In this document: positions 44,118 through 53,255 of the stretch, piece by piece | Layout: every line of letters starts with the position of its first letter | Numbering within the stretch: position 1 is the first letter of the stretch | Assembly (NCBI GenBank): GCA_036323355.1 | Contig: AP028876.1 | Location: forward strand, 2,666,001 to 2,730,000 | From: Gottschalkiaceae bacterium SANA | GTDB taxonomy: Bacteria; Bacillota; Clostridia; Tissierellales; GPF-1 | Reading direction: 5' to 3' | Length of the DNA: 64,000 bases | Notes under the pieces: generated by a model | The model's database searches: none | The model's input: only the letters and a program-made list of their open reading frames with translations | What the model was told of the DNA's origin: nothing | Program-made: the position numbers and the translations under genes

Positions 44118-46199
44118 CTATCCTTCGTATGCGATTAACAAGCCGTCTGCAATGGACACACCATTTTCAGTAACGAATACGGGATTAATATCAAGTTCTT
44201 TTAGATACTCCTTGCCATTTGCTGCCATCTCACTTATATCGACCAGTAGCTTTCCAAGATCATCAACCTTACATACTGGTTTGCCACGATAACCGTTTAA
44301 TAACGGATATGCTTTCAGCTCTTTAATCATAGCCATTGCTTGGTCATGAGATAAAGGTGCTGGTGCAAGCTGAATATCCTCAAAGAGTTCAACAAAAACA
44401 CCACCCATGCCAACCATAATCATCGGTCCAAAATCTTCGTCATTGTTGACACCAATAATCATTTCCGCACCAGCGTCAAGCATTGGTTTTAACAATACGC
44501 CCTCAAGTTTAGCACCTGGCACATTCTTAGAACAGTTTGCAATAATCTCAGTGAATGCCGTTCTTAAATCATCATCGTCCTTAATATTCAGTTTTACGCC
44601 ACCGACATCCGACTTATGAAGGATATCTACAGAGTTGATTTTCACTGACAATGGATAGCCAAGTTCCTTTGCCTTTTCCACCGCTTCTTCCTCGGTTGCT
44701 GCTACTGCCATTGGTGGCACTTCAACACCGTTTTCCTTGAGATAACAAAGACTGTCATACTCACTCATAGCACTGCTAGCAGGGTATTTTCTCACAGGAA
44801 TTGCTGCTACCATATCCTCAAAGTCGAGGGTTGAAAAATCAAAAACATGCTTCATAATCTTGCACGCATAGTGACCAGTTGGCAATAATGGAACTCCTGC
44901 ACGACACAAAATATTGGCAGACTCAACGTGACGAGTATGTTCAACAAATGGCATCCAAAAAATCGGTTTCATATTCTCTTCGGCGCGAACAATTTGTACA
45001 GCCTCAACCATATGTGTAATTGTATCATCCCAAATTTCCGGGGTAATCGTATAGTTCATGCAGATGGCATCAACATTTTCATCCTTAGAAATCGCACGAA
45101 TTGCTTCACAAAGAACCGGTGTGTTGTAGCCAATGCCGGCGGTCATGTCAAAAGGATTATTAACCGAACCATATTCAGGAAGAAGGGCTTTCAAATACGC
45201 CTTTGTTTCCGCTTTATACTCTGCGAGATGCAGACCGTATTCTTCAGCCAAATCAGCTGTAACACCAGCCTCACCACCAGATACATTCATAAAAACAGTA
45301 CGTTTACCTTTTGGCAACTCGTCTAGCCATGAAAGCGCAGCAGCCGTGCCCATTAATTCTTCTAAGTCCCCTACTTCAATAACCCCATAGCGTTTGAACA
45401 TCGCTCTTATTACTCTATCTGAACCAGAAAGACTGCCCGTATGAGATGCCGCAATCTGTTGCGATTTATTGGACTTTCCCGTTTTTAAAATAACAATGGG
45501 CTTTTTCTTCTTTGCTGCCTTGCGGAAGGTTTCGATCAGCTGTGCAGGTTTAGTTACACCCTCCATATATGCTGCAATAACCGTAGTATCCTCATCATCA
45601 ACAAGGAAATCGAGATAATCCTCAATCTTTACATTACAACTATTTCCAGAAGAAATTGCATAGCTAAAACCCATATTGGGACTATCCAGTCCACTGAGGA
45701 CAATCTGTCCACTCTGCGAAATAAATCCGATATTACCCTTCCGATCACGTTCTTCAAAAGGAAATGCAAATGCAAAAACGCCGCTGATATAGTTTGCAAA
45801 TCCAGCACAGTTAGGTCCCATAATTGCAATACCAAGCTTATTTGCTTCTTCTATAAGCTCTTGCTGACGTACCTGACCCTCTGCTCCAACTTCACTGTAT
45901 CCACTGGCGAAAACGACCGCCCCGCCACAGTTTTTCTGTGCCGCATCCCGTAACAACGGTACAATTGTTTTCTGAGGTGTGCACAGAATAACCAGATCGA
46001 TATCGTTATTAATATCTAGAAGAGAGCGATATGCCTTTCGGCCATATATCTCGTCACGTTTGGGATTCACAAGGTAAAGCTTATCTAAATTATTGGAAAA
46101 CTTCAAATAGTTTCTTGTGGTGTCACCACCAAAACCGGCATTCTCACTTGCTCCTACAATCGCAATCGTGCGTGGTTTAATCAGTTTCGTAATATTCAA
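44118..46199 (-). CDS. Acyl-CoA synthetase (ADP/NDP-forming), fused alpha-beta
   Basis: This encodes a 693-residue enzyme converting acyl-CoA, ADP and phosphate to free acid, CoA and ATP. The CoA-binding Rossmann domain (IVGASENAGFGG, 14-25) comes first, then the succinyl-CoA-ligase-like domain with the phospho-histidine in IAASHTGSLSGS (His253), then an ATP-grasp domain (about 470-690; YPLSVKINSVDILHKSDVGGVKLN). It starts at a TTG with GGGAGG about 10 nt upstream. It follows the 2-oxoacid oxidoreductase genes with a 15-bp gap, making a substrate-level phosphorylation module: 2-oxoacid to acyl-CoA to acid plus ATP. Confidence 0.93.
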   Translation of the reverse strand: MNITKLIKPRTIAIVGASENAGFGGDTTRNYLKFSNNLDKLYLVNPKRDEIYGRKAYRSLLDINNDIDLVILCTPQKTIVPLLRDAAQKNCGGAVVFASGYSEVGAEGQVRQQELIEEANKLGIAIMGPNCAGFANYISGVFAFAFPFEERDRKGNIGFISQSGQIVLSGLDSPNMGFSYAISSGNSCNVKIEDYLDFLVDDEDTTVIAAYMEGVTKPAQLIETFRKAAKKKKPIVILKTGKSNKSQQIAASHTGSLSGSDRVIRAMFKRYGVIEVGDLEELMGTAAALSWLDELPKGKRTVFMNVSGGEAGVTADLAEEYGLHLAEYKAETKAYLKALLPEYGSVNNPFDMTAGIGYNTPVLCEAIRAISKDENVDAICMNYTITPEIWDDTITHMVEAVQIVRAEENMKPIFWMPFVEHTRHVESANILCRAGVPLLPTGHYACKIMKHVFDFSTLDFEDMVAAIPVRKYPASSAMSEYDSLCYLKENGVEVPPMAVAATEEEAVEKAKELGYPLSVKINSVDILHKSDVGGVKLNIKDDDDLRTAFTEIIANCSKNVPGAKLEGVLLKPMLDAGAEMIIGVNNDEDFGPMIMVGMGGVFVELFEDIQLAPAPLSHDQAMAMIKELKAYPLLNGYRGKPVCKVDDLGKLLVDISEMAANGKEYLKELDINPVFVTENGVSIADGLLIAYEG

Positions 46200-46214
46200 A
46201 AAATCATCCTCCCG

Positions 46215-46751
46215 CTAAATCTTCAATGCCCTTTCATAGCCCTTGTTGTAGCACTCTAGATTTTGCGCACTCGCTTTGCCTTTTTTTGCGAAATACTGAT
46301 CTAAAGTTTCACCAAATTTCTTTTTATCCATCATTCCTGTTCCCTTGATCATGGCACCAAGTAAAGCCAGGTTTGCACCACGAGAATTTCCCATTTCATT
46401 TGCAATACCACTCGCCTCAACACCATAAACTTCAATATTTTCTGGAAACTCACATGTCGAGAACAAAGATTGATTAACAATAACCTTGCCACCATCTCGC
46501 ATATCCCCAATGTATTTCTTGTAAGCATCTTCAGTCATTGCAAACAAGATATCAAATTTATCAGGATATGGCGTTCCAATTTCATCTTCCGAAACTACAA
46601 CGCAACAAGCTGCTGTCCCACCGCGCATTTCAGCACTGTAAAACGAAGTCCATGAAACATTTTTATCATCAGCTGCTGCAATATCAATTAAAATTTTCCC
46701 AGCCGTCAAGACACCTTGACCTCCGGTACCCGCCATAATAATATCAGCCAT
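46215..46751 (-). CDS. 2-oxoacid:ferredoxin oxidoreductase gamma subunit
   Basis: This encodes a 178-residue gamma subunit. The start MAGTGGQGVLTAGKIL with a glycine-rich loop and SWTSFYSAEMRGG are typical. Its start overlaps the beta-subunit stop (TAATG). With the other three subunits it oxidises a 2-oxoacid to acyl-CoA and CO2 and reduces ferredoxin, in the cytoplasm of anaerobes. Confidence 0.92.
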   Translation of the reverse strand: MADIIMAGTGGQGVLTAGKILIDIAAADDKNVSWTSFYSAEMRGGTAACCVVVSEDEIGTPYPDKFDILFAMTEDAYKKYIGDMRDGGKVIVNQSLFSTCEFPENIEVYGVEASGIANEMGNSRGANLALLGAMIKGTGMMDKKKFGETLDQYFAKKGKASAQNLECYNKGYERALKI

Positions 46752-47491
46752 TATTTTTCACCTCCCCGATCCTTATAAACACGTACAGGGAAAATCAACT
46801 CATTTTCTTTCTCAAGCTTGATCATTGAGTCAACTGGAGACATCTTCCAGTTTGTCGGGCAAGGAGAAAGAATTTCGATAATGGAAAAACCTTTCCCATC
46901 GCGTTGATTTTCAAAGCCCTTCTTCAACATCTTCTTTGTCTGATTAATATGCTTTGTGTCATATAATGCGCCACGCGCTGCATATTCAATATCAAAAGTT
47001 TCAATTATTTTCAACATATCGAACGGTTTACCAGCAGTCTTTTCGTCACGTCCCTTTACCGAACTGACCGTTTTGTCGCCTAGAAGAGTTGTTGCAGGGT
47101 TCATCTGGCCACCTGTCATACCAAAAATACCATTGTTAACAACAATCATTGTAATGGGAATATCCCGCATTGCCGTGTAGCAAGTTTCAGCTAGCCCGAT
47201 CACGTATGAACAGCCATCCCCTGCGTGAACATATACATTTGCTTCAGGACGAACCTTCTTAATTCCAGTTGCAACAGCAGCACAACGACCATGAGGTCCT
47301 GCGATGCCATCACAGTTTAACGTGTCAATCGACCAATATGCACATGCAATATCGACAACCTGTACCGTCTTTTCAACAAGACCAAGCTCCTCGCAACATT
47401 CTGCAATCAATCTTTGGACAATCCCGTGGCCGCAGCCACCGCACCAGCCCACTTGCTGATTTATCATTTCAGGTTTCTTACGAATAGCCAT
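46751..47491 (-). CDS. 2-oxoacid:ferredoxin oxidoreductase beta subunit (TPP)
   Basis: This encodes a 246-residue thiamine-pyrophosphate-binding subunit. The cysteine motif WCGGCGHG near residues 17-24, the TPP motif HAGDGCSYVIGLAE and VNNGIFGMTGGQMNPATTLLG are conserved. The start directly follows the alpha-subunit stop. It is the catalytic half that decarboxylates the 2-oxoacid. Confidence 0.94.
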   Translation of the reverse strand: MAIRKKPEMINQQVGWCGGCGHGIVQRLIAECCEELGLVEKTVQVVDIACAYWSIDTLNCDGIAGPHGRCAAVATGIKKVRPEANVYVHAGDGCSYVIGLAETCYTAMRDIPITMIVVNNGIFGMTGGQMNPATTLLGDKTVSSVKGRDEKTAGKPFDMLKIIETFDIEYAARGALYDTKHINQTKKMLKKGFENQRDGKGFSIIEILSPCPTNWKMSPVDSMIKLEKENELIFPVRVYKDRGGEK

Positions 47492-48577
47492 TTAATACAC
47501 CTCCAAAGCATTTTCGTTTCCAGCAAGTACACTCTTACAATACGCAACGAGCTCCTCGGTCTTGGGAACGTATAATGTAGAAAGATAACCATAAAGTGGT
47601 TTCGAAAATTTCGAAGCCATTTGAATATCGGGTGCCATTTGAGAAGAAATACTCATCTCAACCGTTACAAGTGCCTTGACGCTTTCAGGTATATTTTGAA
47701 AGGCTTGATCCGGATAAGGCCAAACGGTAATCGGTCGAATCAGACCTAGCTTAACGCCCTGAGCTCTCGCAGAACGAACCGCGGATTTACATACACGTGC
47801 AGATATTCCATAAGCAACTAAGATGAGTTCTGCATCCTCAACCATAAAGTCTTCCCAACGTTGCTCATTGTCGTAAATAGTCTTGAACTTATTGCGCATA
47901 AGTTCATTCCAAGCTTCATGACCGATTGTACGATCCATGTTCGTCACTTTAACCTTGGTCGCATTTTTCTCTTTATATCCAGTAATAGCCCAATCATATT
48001 TATCTTTGTCATGTTCAAGCGCATCAGGCAAATAACATTTTTCAATCATCTGGCTAATCGCACCGTCAGAAAGAATAATGGCTACCGTATTATATTTATC
48101 GGCTAATTCAAATGCTAAATAAGTAAGATCCGCACATTCTTGAACTGAACTAGGAGTCAAAACAATCTGCCTGCTATCGCCATGTCCTCCACCCTTTGTT
48201 GCTTCCCAATAACTGTCTTGACCTTCTGTGATTTCACCATCTCCAAGGCCGTAACGCATAACATCTGCCAACACTGCAGGTAGGTTATATGATGCCAAGT
48301 AGGAAATACCCTCTTGCTTCAAGTCATAACCCGGACCCGAAGAACTTGACATAACACGCTCACCGCAAGCAGCAGCGCCCCAAATCATACTCATACTTGC
48401 AATCTCAGACTCACCTTGGATAAATACTCCGCCTCGTTCCTCCATATGTGTCGACATATATTCCAAAATCTCACTCTGTGGCGTAATCGGGTAACCAGCA
48501 TAAAAGCGGCAGCCTGCACGGAGTGCTCCTTCGGCAATTGCCTCGTTACCTTTCATTAGCGAATAATCTTTATTCAT
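47492..48577 (-). CDS. 2-oxoacid:ferredoxin oxidoreductase alpha subunit (VorB/KorA-like)
   Basis: This encodes a 361-residue alpha subunit. GNEAIAEGALRAGCRFYAGYPITPQSEILEYM and VFIQGESEIASMSMIWGAAACGER are the family core; the length and the absence of the gamma domain fit the VorB/KorA group acting on branched-chain or 2-oxoglutarate-type substrates. GAAGGGAGG precedes the ATG. The exact 2-oxoacid cannot be read from the sequence. Confidence 0.92.
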   Translation of the reverse strand: MNKDYSLMKGNEAIAEGALRAGCRFYAGYPITPQSEILEYMSTHMEERGGVFIQGESEIASMSMIWGAAACGERVMSSSSGPGYDLKQEGISYLASYNLPAVLADVMRYGLGDGEITEGQDSYWEATKGGGHGDSRQIVLTPSSVQECADLTYLAFELADKYNTVAIILSDGAISQMIEKCYLPDALEHDKDKYDWAITGYKEKNATKVKVTNMDRTIGHEAWNELMRNKFKTIYDNEQRWEDFMVEDAELILVAYGISARVCKSAVRSARAQGVKLGLIRPITVWPYPDQAFQNIPESVKALVTVEMSISSQMAPDIQMASKFSKPLYGYLSTLYVPKTEELVAYCKSVLAGNENALEVY

Positions 48578-48595
48578 ATTTTCCTCCCTTCCGTT

Positions 48596-48793
48596 TTATT
48601 CAACCGTAAATACATAGTCTGGACACATTACATAACACATGCCACAACCGATACACTTGTCTTCATCAATTCGAATAATTTCGTATCCCTTTTTGTTCAC
48701 TTCGTGTAAAGGTTCAATGGCGTCGACAGGACAAACCCCAACGCACAACCGGCAACCTTTGCACAAACTAATATCCGCTTTTGCTATAGCCAT
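48596..48793 (-). CDS. Ferredoxin-type delta subunit, 2x[4Fe-4S]
   Basis: This encodes a 65-residue protein with two CxxCxxCxxxCP motifs (CKGCRLCVGVCP near 10-21 and CIGCGMCYVMCP near 48-59). It is the electron-carrying subunit of the 2-oxoacid oxidoreductase and the first gene of the operon. The ATG at 48793 is taken with AAGGG upstream; a GTG three codons earlier is possible. Confidence 0.92.
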   Translation of the reverse strand: MAIAKADISLCKGCRLCVGVCPVDAIEPLHEVNKKGYEIIRIDEDKCIGCGMCYVMCPDYVFTVE

Positions 48794-48861
48794 TTTTTCC
48801 ACCCTTTCAAAAATATTTTAATTATATAAGCGTTTCAAAATCCGTACTTTAAGCTCGTATT

Positions 48862-48905
48862 CTGTAATACTGTTACAGTTTATGCTTATGTATTACAAAA
48901 GTCAA
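48862..48905 (-). promoter_or_regulatory. Promoter of oxidoreductase operon with dyad operator
   Basis: On the minus strand -35 TTGACT (48900-48905) and -10 TAAACT (48877-48882) are 17 bp apart. A perfect dyad CTGTAA-TACTG-TTACAG (48862-48878) overlaps the end of the -10 and the expected start of transcription, so a bound protein would block initiation. The divergent IclR regulator is the nearest candidate, though GntR or a global regulator could bind. Confidence 0.65.
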
Positions 48906-49047
48906 GAATAAAATTTCATTATTTGTTCAAATATTTCAAAATTAACTTATATATTTTTGTTATTGCAGAATTCATTTCAAAATTATATAATTAGTTATGA
49001 ATATAGGTATGAAAAATTACAGAAACCTATTTCTTCCGGAGGTATAT

Positions 49048-49839
49048 ATGAATAAAGAAACCACAAAATCTGATACAATACAATCTGTTGATCGCACTTT
49101 TCTAGTGCTTGAAACCTTATCCCGTATGGGGTCTCTCAGTTTAAATGATCTGCACAATGAACTTAAACTAAACAAAGCCTCGCTTTCACGACTAACACAT
49201 ACACTTGTCACAAACGGATATATTGAAAAGAATTCCGTTAACGGTAACTTTTCGCTTACCTTAAAGTCTTATGAGGTTGGTATCAGTGCAATTCAAAATC
49301 TTGATCAGATAAACTTAGTTAACTCGATTCTTGTCGATTTACACAAGGAAACTGGTCTTATTGCCCAATTTTCCGTTGAAGACAAGAACGAACTAATCTG
49401 TTTACAGAGCATCGGTCAAAAAAACTCCGCCTTCTCCGTCTATACAAATGTCGGTAAGCGATCTCCCCTCTACTGCACAAGTGCAGGAAAAGCTCTCTTA
49501 GCAACTTATTCGAATAGTGAAGTTATCGAAAAATGGGAGCAATTTAATGTAAAAGCATTTACCGAACACACCCACACGAATGTTCAAAGCCTCTTGCAAG
49601 ATATTGGTGAAATCCGTCAAAATAACTATGCACTTGATATGGAAGAGAATGAATATGGTGTTTTTTGCATGGGTACCGTTGTAATAAAGCATACTCGCAC
49701 ACCATTAGGTGCAATTAGTATCAGTGGTACTAGTATGTCTACAGATGAAGAGAAACGACTAAGTTCTATTCTTCTTTCCTATTCACAAAGGCTGTCAGGG
49801 TTGCTTGGATATGTAAGTCATTCAGATATTTCAAGGTAA
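49048..49839 (+). CDS. IclR family transcriptional regulator
   Basis: This encodes a 263-residue regulator. An N-terminal winged helix (QSVDRTFLVLETLSRMGSLSLNDLHNELKLNKASLSRLTHTLV) is followed by the GAF-like effector domain with GKRSPLYCTSAGKALLA and a late YALDMEENEYGVFCMGTVV, both classic IclR motifs. The ATG at 49048 follows GGAGG; an upstream ATG at 48997 lacks one. It is divergent from the 2-oxoacid oxidoreductase operon and probably controls it in response to a pathway acid. Confidence 0.93.
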   Translation: MNKETTKSDTIQSVDRTFLVLETLSRMGSLSLNDLHNELKLNKASLSRLTHTLVTNGYIEKNSVNGNFSLTLKSYEVGISAIQNLDQINLVNSILVDLHKETGLIAQFSVEDKNELICLQSIGQKNSAFSVYTNVGKRSPLYCTSAGKALLATYSNSEVIEKWEQFNVKAFTEHTHTNVQSLLQDIGEIRQNNYALDMEENEYGVFCMGTVVIKHTRTPLGAISISGTSMSTDEEKRLSSILLSYSQRLSGLLGYVSHSDISR

Positions 49840-49905
49840 TCAATAGTCTATATTTACAAAATAATCAGGATTCACCTTTAGTAACTTCATAAACGATAAG
49901 AAAAC

Positions 49906-49943
49906 AAAAAACAGAGATCATCCATAGATGATCTCTGTTTTTT
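49906..49943 (+). terminator. Terminator of IclR gene
   Basis: A 17-bp perfect inverted repeat (49906-49922 with 49927-49943) ending in TTTTTT, about 65 bp after the stop. Confidence 0.93.
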
Positions 49944-49980
49944 GTTTATTCTCATTAACTGTCTAAAAGTAATAATAATT

Positions 49981-50037
49981 ACTTGGTTGCTTATGATACA
50001 GTTCACCGTACTTTACCTAACCCTAAAAAATTCGACC
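49981..50037. repeat. Dispersed repeat, copy 4 (5' half)
   Basis: ACTTGGTTGCTTATGATACA, then TTCACCGTACTTTACCTAACCC and AAAAATTCGACC, match the first half of copy 3 at 36448-36536. The hairpin half is replaced here by other sequence. Confidence 0.6.
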
Positions 50038-50092
50038 GCTCCTTGCATAATTCTTCCAGAAAGCTATCTTTACCTTTTTGCTCTTTTAAAAA

Positions 50093-50132
50093 CCTGTATC
50101 ATGACTAAGAAACAACTCAGCCACGATACAGG
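50093..50132 (-). terminator. Terminator of serine dehydratase operon
   Basis: CCTGTATCATG (50093-50103) pairs with CACGATACAGG (50122-50132) with one G-T wobble. On the minus strand TTTTT follows. It lies about 17 bp after the dehydratase stop. Confidence 0.8.
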
Positions 50133-50148
50133 TTTTATTAAATTCATA

Positions 50149-51777
50149 CTATTTATTCTTGCTTTTTTCAAGTTCTTCTAAAGCAATTTGATTTAGATTT
50201 TTTAATTTAAGTGCTGTTGGTGTTAAGCACAATCCACCACGAGCTGTACATCTAAGATCACTAGGTATCTTGCTACCGACAGATGCTGCAGTATCCACTA
50301 CTTCATGAAATGGAATCACAGGATTGATACCGACAGTAGCTAACTCTGAAAATACGATCCCCATCCCTACAGCCACAAACATTCTTGATTGGCATGGGTT
50401 CTCATCTCCACCCGGAAAATAATCACATACAATACCAATAAATGACTGTAAGGCTAACGAGCAAGCCCATTCTACTTGTTTTGGTGTTCCACCCATCATT
50501 TCAGTTAATCCCGCCGCAATGAAGGAGCAAACCATTCCTGCATCACCTGCACATCCAATTGCCTCAGCAGTTGGATCGCAATTAGAATATGCAGTGGAAC
50601 CTACTGCTGCAGCAACAAATAAACCTCTTAGTAGATCTTCATTAGAATAACCATGAATTTCTTTAACTGCTGATAAAGCCGCATATACATACCCACCTCC
50701 TGAACCTTGTGGTCCTGGTACGTAAAGCAATCCCGGGACAAACGGCTTACCTCCTAGCAAATACTTGTAAGCCAATCCAATCGTTGGTCCCGCTAAAAGG
50801 TCATTCCCTTTATTCACTCTAAATTCTTCGTACATTTTATAGTAGTCCGTTAGATAAGGGCGATAAAAGGATTCCATCTCCTCCTCATAAATTGCATGCG
50901 TTCTTCGATGCATTGTTGCAGCAACCGTTTTCTCCATGTATTCAATAACGTCTTCCCGACTCCAGCAAGAAGAATTCATTTCGTATTCAATAGCAATCTC
51001 CGACATCCTTTTATTTTGAGACTCAGCGAGCTTTCGCATGCCTTCTACAGTATTGAATAATTGTTCTTTCTTCTCACGTCTTGTCACTACCGGCAATACT
51101 GGATACATCACCGAAAACTCTAGATCACCAACAACATTCTTAATTTCCTTCTTATCTGGATTATAAGATGTACGGAACCAAAGCATCTTCCCTTTACTTT
51201 CTGCTCTTGAAATATCATGAGCATATATATCGAATTTCTCAATCATTGATCTTTCTAGTTCACTACCCTCTAGTTTGTCTTCTTTGTCAAACACACAAAT
51301 TACAAAAGACTCACCAATTGAATGGAAGGGATAATCATTTACAATAACCGTTTCAATCATACCCCCACCTGTTGAATTTGCAACTAACGATACTACTCTG
51401 CCGCTTTTTCCCTTTAAAACAAATTTAATAGCATTTGGATGAGTACTTTCTTTCATGTCACTAAAACTAAAATTGAATTTGACACCTTTTTCTTCACAAA
51501 CCTCTTTTGCTTCAAATAAAAACTCCCAATCTGGCAAATGACCCAAAGCTCCTGTCAATATTCCCAAATCTTCAGTCATCATACCAAACGTTCCACAAAA
51601 AGATCCATCTGGATCCATAATAGCGAGAATCTCACTCACTTCATCTTCCTCACCTAACAACGAATTACACATGTAACCCATTCTAGCTGGTCCAGCAGTA
51701 TGCGTACTAGAACCAGGCTGCATAATTGGTCCAAATACATTGTTGAAAAAATCCGGATAATTTTTTACGTTCATCAT
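50149..51777 (-). CDS. L-serine dehydratase-like protein, iron-sulfur, fused beta-alpha
   Basis: This encodes a 542-residue enzyme, likely converting L-serine or a related beta-hydroxy amino acid to 2-oxoacid and ammonia with a [4Fe-4S] cluster. The beta domain starts near PGSSTHTAGPARMGY (21-35), a variant of the canonical PSSSHTAGP. The alpha domain (about 340-525) has Cys451 and Cys462 in IVCDYFPGGDENPCQSR and Cys510 in RCTARGGL, the expected cluster ligands, plus GCAGDAG (Cys409). The cluster makes it oxygen-sensitive. It ends the RidA-NhaC-dehydratase operon. Sequence departs from the classic SdaA/SdaB, so the substrate may differ from serine. Confidence 0.85.
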   Translation of the reverse strand: MMNVKNYPDFFNNVFGPIMQPGSSTHTAGPARMGYMCNSLLGEEDEVSEILAIMDPDGSFCGTFGMMTEDLGILTGALGHLPDWEFLFEAKEVCEEKGVKFNFSFSDMKESTHPNAIKFVLKGKSGRVVSLVANSTGGGMIETVIVNDYPFHSIGESFVICVFDKEDKLEGSELERSMIEKFDIYAHDISRAESKGKMLWFRTSYNPDKKEIKNVVGDLEFSVMYPVLPVVTRREKKEQLFNTVEGMRKLAESQNKRMSEIAIEYEMNSSCWSREDVIEYMEKTVAATMHRRTHAIYEEEMESFYRPYLTDYYKMYEEFRVNKGNDLLAGPTIGLAYKYLLGGKPFVPGLLYVPGPQGSGGGYVYAALSAVKEIHGYSNEDLLRGLFVAAAVGSTAYSNCDPTAEAIGCAGDAGMVCSFIAAGLTEMMGGTPKQVEWACSLALQSFIGIVCDYFPGGDENPCQSRMFVAVGMGIVFSELATVGINPVIPFHEVVDTAASVGSKIPSDLRCTARGGLCLTPTALKLKNLNQIALEELEKSKNK

Positions 51778-51795
51778 TACTCTCCTTAAAGTTTA

Positions 51796-53229
51796 TTATA
51801 AACCTGCTGCCTCATTATTTTCGACTACCTCATCTGTTAATTTCACAAAACCATTTGGCAACATTGAAACCAAGACCGCAAAGATCGGGGTTACCCATAA
51901 GAAAAATGCAAATGGTGCATATTTTAATACCGGAACACCCGTCACTTGTGACATGTAGATAGCAGTACTTGTCCATGGAATAATACCCATGATTAAAGCC
52001 CCTACTGATTGAGACACGGCCGCAACATTTATAGATGCATATCCACTATCGTTATACTTCTTCTTCATCAGATCACATGGTAGTATCAGTGTCATATATG
52101 AATCACTAGTTGCTAGAGCTGTTACCAATCCTGTTGAAACTGTAGCAAGTGCCAGGCCGCCTTTTGATTTGATCTTCGAAAATAACGTTTCCACAATAAC
52201 TTGAAGTGCACCAATCTTAATAATTGCCCCAGCAAAAGCCAATGCCGTAAACATCATTACAATTGCGCCAGACATCATCATCATCCCACCACGATTTGTT
52301 AAAGATTGAAGGATTGGTGACACCTCTGCTGTAGCTATCGTTGAAATATTAAATCCTCTATACATCGTATTAATCGCAAATGAGAGATCAAAATTATTCA
52401 TTATCATGCCAATCATCACTGCTGTCAATCCAGAAAGAATCATTGTAGGTAAAACGGCAATCTTTTTAATACTCAAGAAAACAAGTAGCACTAATGGCAA
52501 TAAAACTAATGGACTTGTATTGAAATACTCAGCGATTTGATTTTTAATTCCACTTACCTGCTCTAACGATGATACACCTGCACTACCAGTAAATCCGAAA
52601 AGCGTATAGACAACAATACAAAATAGTATTGTTGGTGCCGCATATCTCATACATCTTCTTATAACAGACATTACATCCGTATTTCCTTCTGTTGTTGCCA
52701 AGTTTGACATATCTGACATCGGTGATAAAATTTGGCCAATATGAACGCCCGATACAACCGCACCTGCAACCATAGGCATTGATACACCTTGAGCATTCGC
52801 TAAACTGATCATTACAACACCCACTGTACCTGCAGTCCCCCATGAAGTCCCAATAATTGCTGCAACAACTGCACTAATAATAAATGATAAAACAATAATG
52901 AATGAAGGATTAATAATGTTTAGCAAATAATATACCATGACTGGTATTGTTCCTGAAAACATCCATGTTCCAATAATAAAACCAATTGTTATCAATATAT
53001 ACGTTGTTCCAGCAAGAGTCTTTGCTTTTTCTACCATTCCCTCTTCTAATTCATTCCAAGAGTATCCGCATCTTAGCCCAATTAGACATACCCAAACTGT
53101 AGAAATCATTAAAAACGGTATCGCACTTAATCCCTTCATTGCTCCAAAACCAACTGAAGCTAGTAATATTAGCATTGTTGAAAAGGCTTCAATTTTACTT
53201 GGCGCTCGTTTTCCCATCTGTTTCTTCAT
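51796..53229 (-). CDS. NhaC-family Na+/H+ antiporter-like transporter
   Basis: This encodes a 477-residue membrane protein with about 11 helices. Motifs IGTSWGTAGTVGVVMI (about 126-141) and SPMSDMSNLATTEGNTD (about 170-186) are typical of the NhaC superfamily. AAGGAGG precedes the ATG. Members of this group next to amino-acid catabolic genes are likely substrate transporters or antiporters for the amino acid or its product. Here it sits between RidA and the serine-dehydratase-like gene. Confidence 0.88.
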   Translation of the reverse strand: MKKQMGKRAPSKIEAFSTMLILLASVGFGAMKGLSAIPFLMISTVWVCLIGLRCGYSWNELEEGMVEKAKTLAGTTYILITIGFIIGTWMFSGTIPVMVYYLLNIINPSFIIVLSFIISAVVAAIIGTSWGTAGTVGVVMISLANAQGVSMPMVAGAVVSGVHIGQILSPMSDMSNLATTEGNTDVMSVIRRCMRYAAPTILFCIVVYTLFGFTGSAGVSSLEQVSGIKNQIAEYFNTSPLVLLPLVLLVFLSIKKIAVLPTMILSGLTAVMIGMIMNNFDLSFAINTMYRGFNISTIATAEVSPILQSLTNRGGMMMMSGAIVMMFTALAFAGAIIKIGALQVIVETLFSKIKSKGGLALATVSTGLVTALATSDSYMTLILPCDLMKKKYNDSGYASINVAAVSQSVGALIMGIIPWTSTAIYMSQVTGVPVLKYAPFAFFLWVTPIFAVLVSMLPNGFVKLTDEVVENNEAAGL

Positions 53230-53255
53230 TATACATCCTCCTTTTTCTCGTTAAA

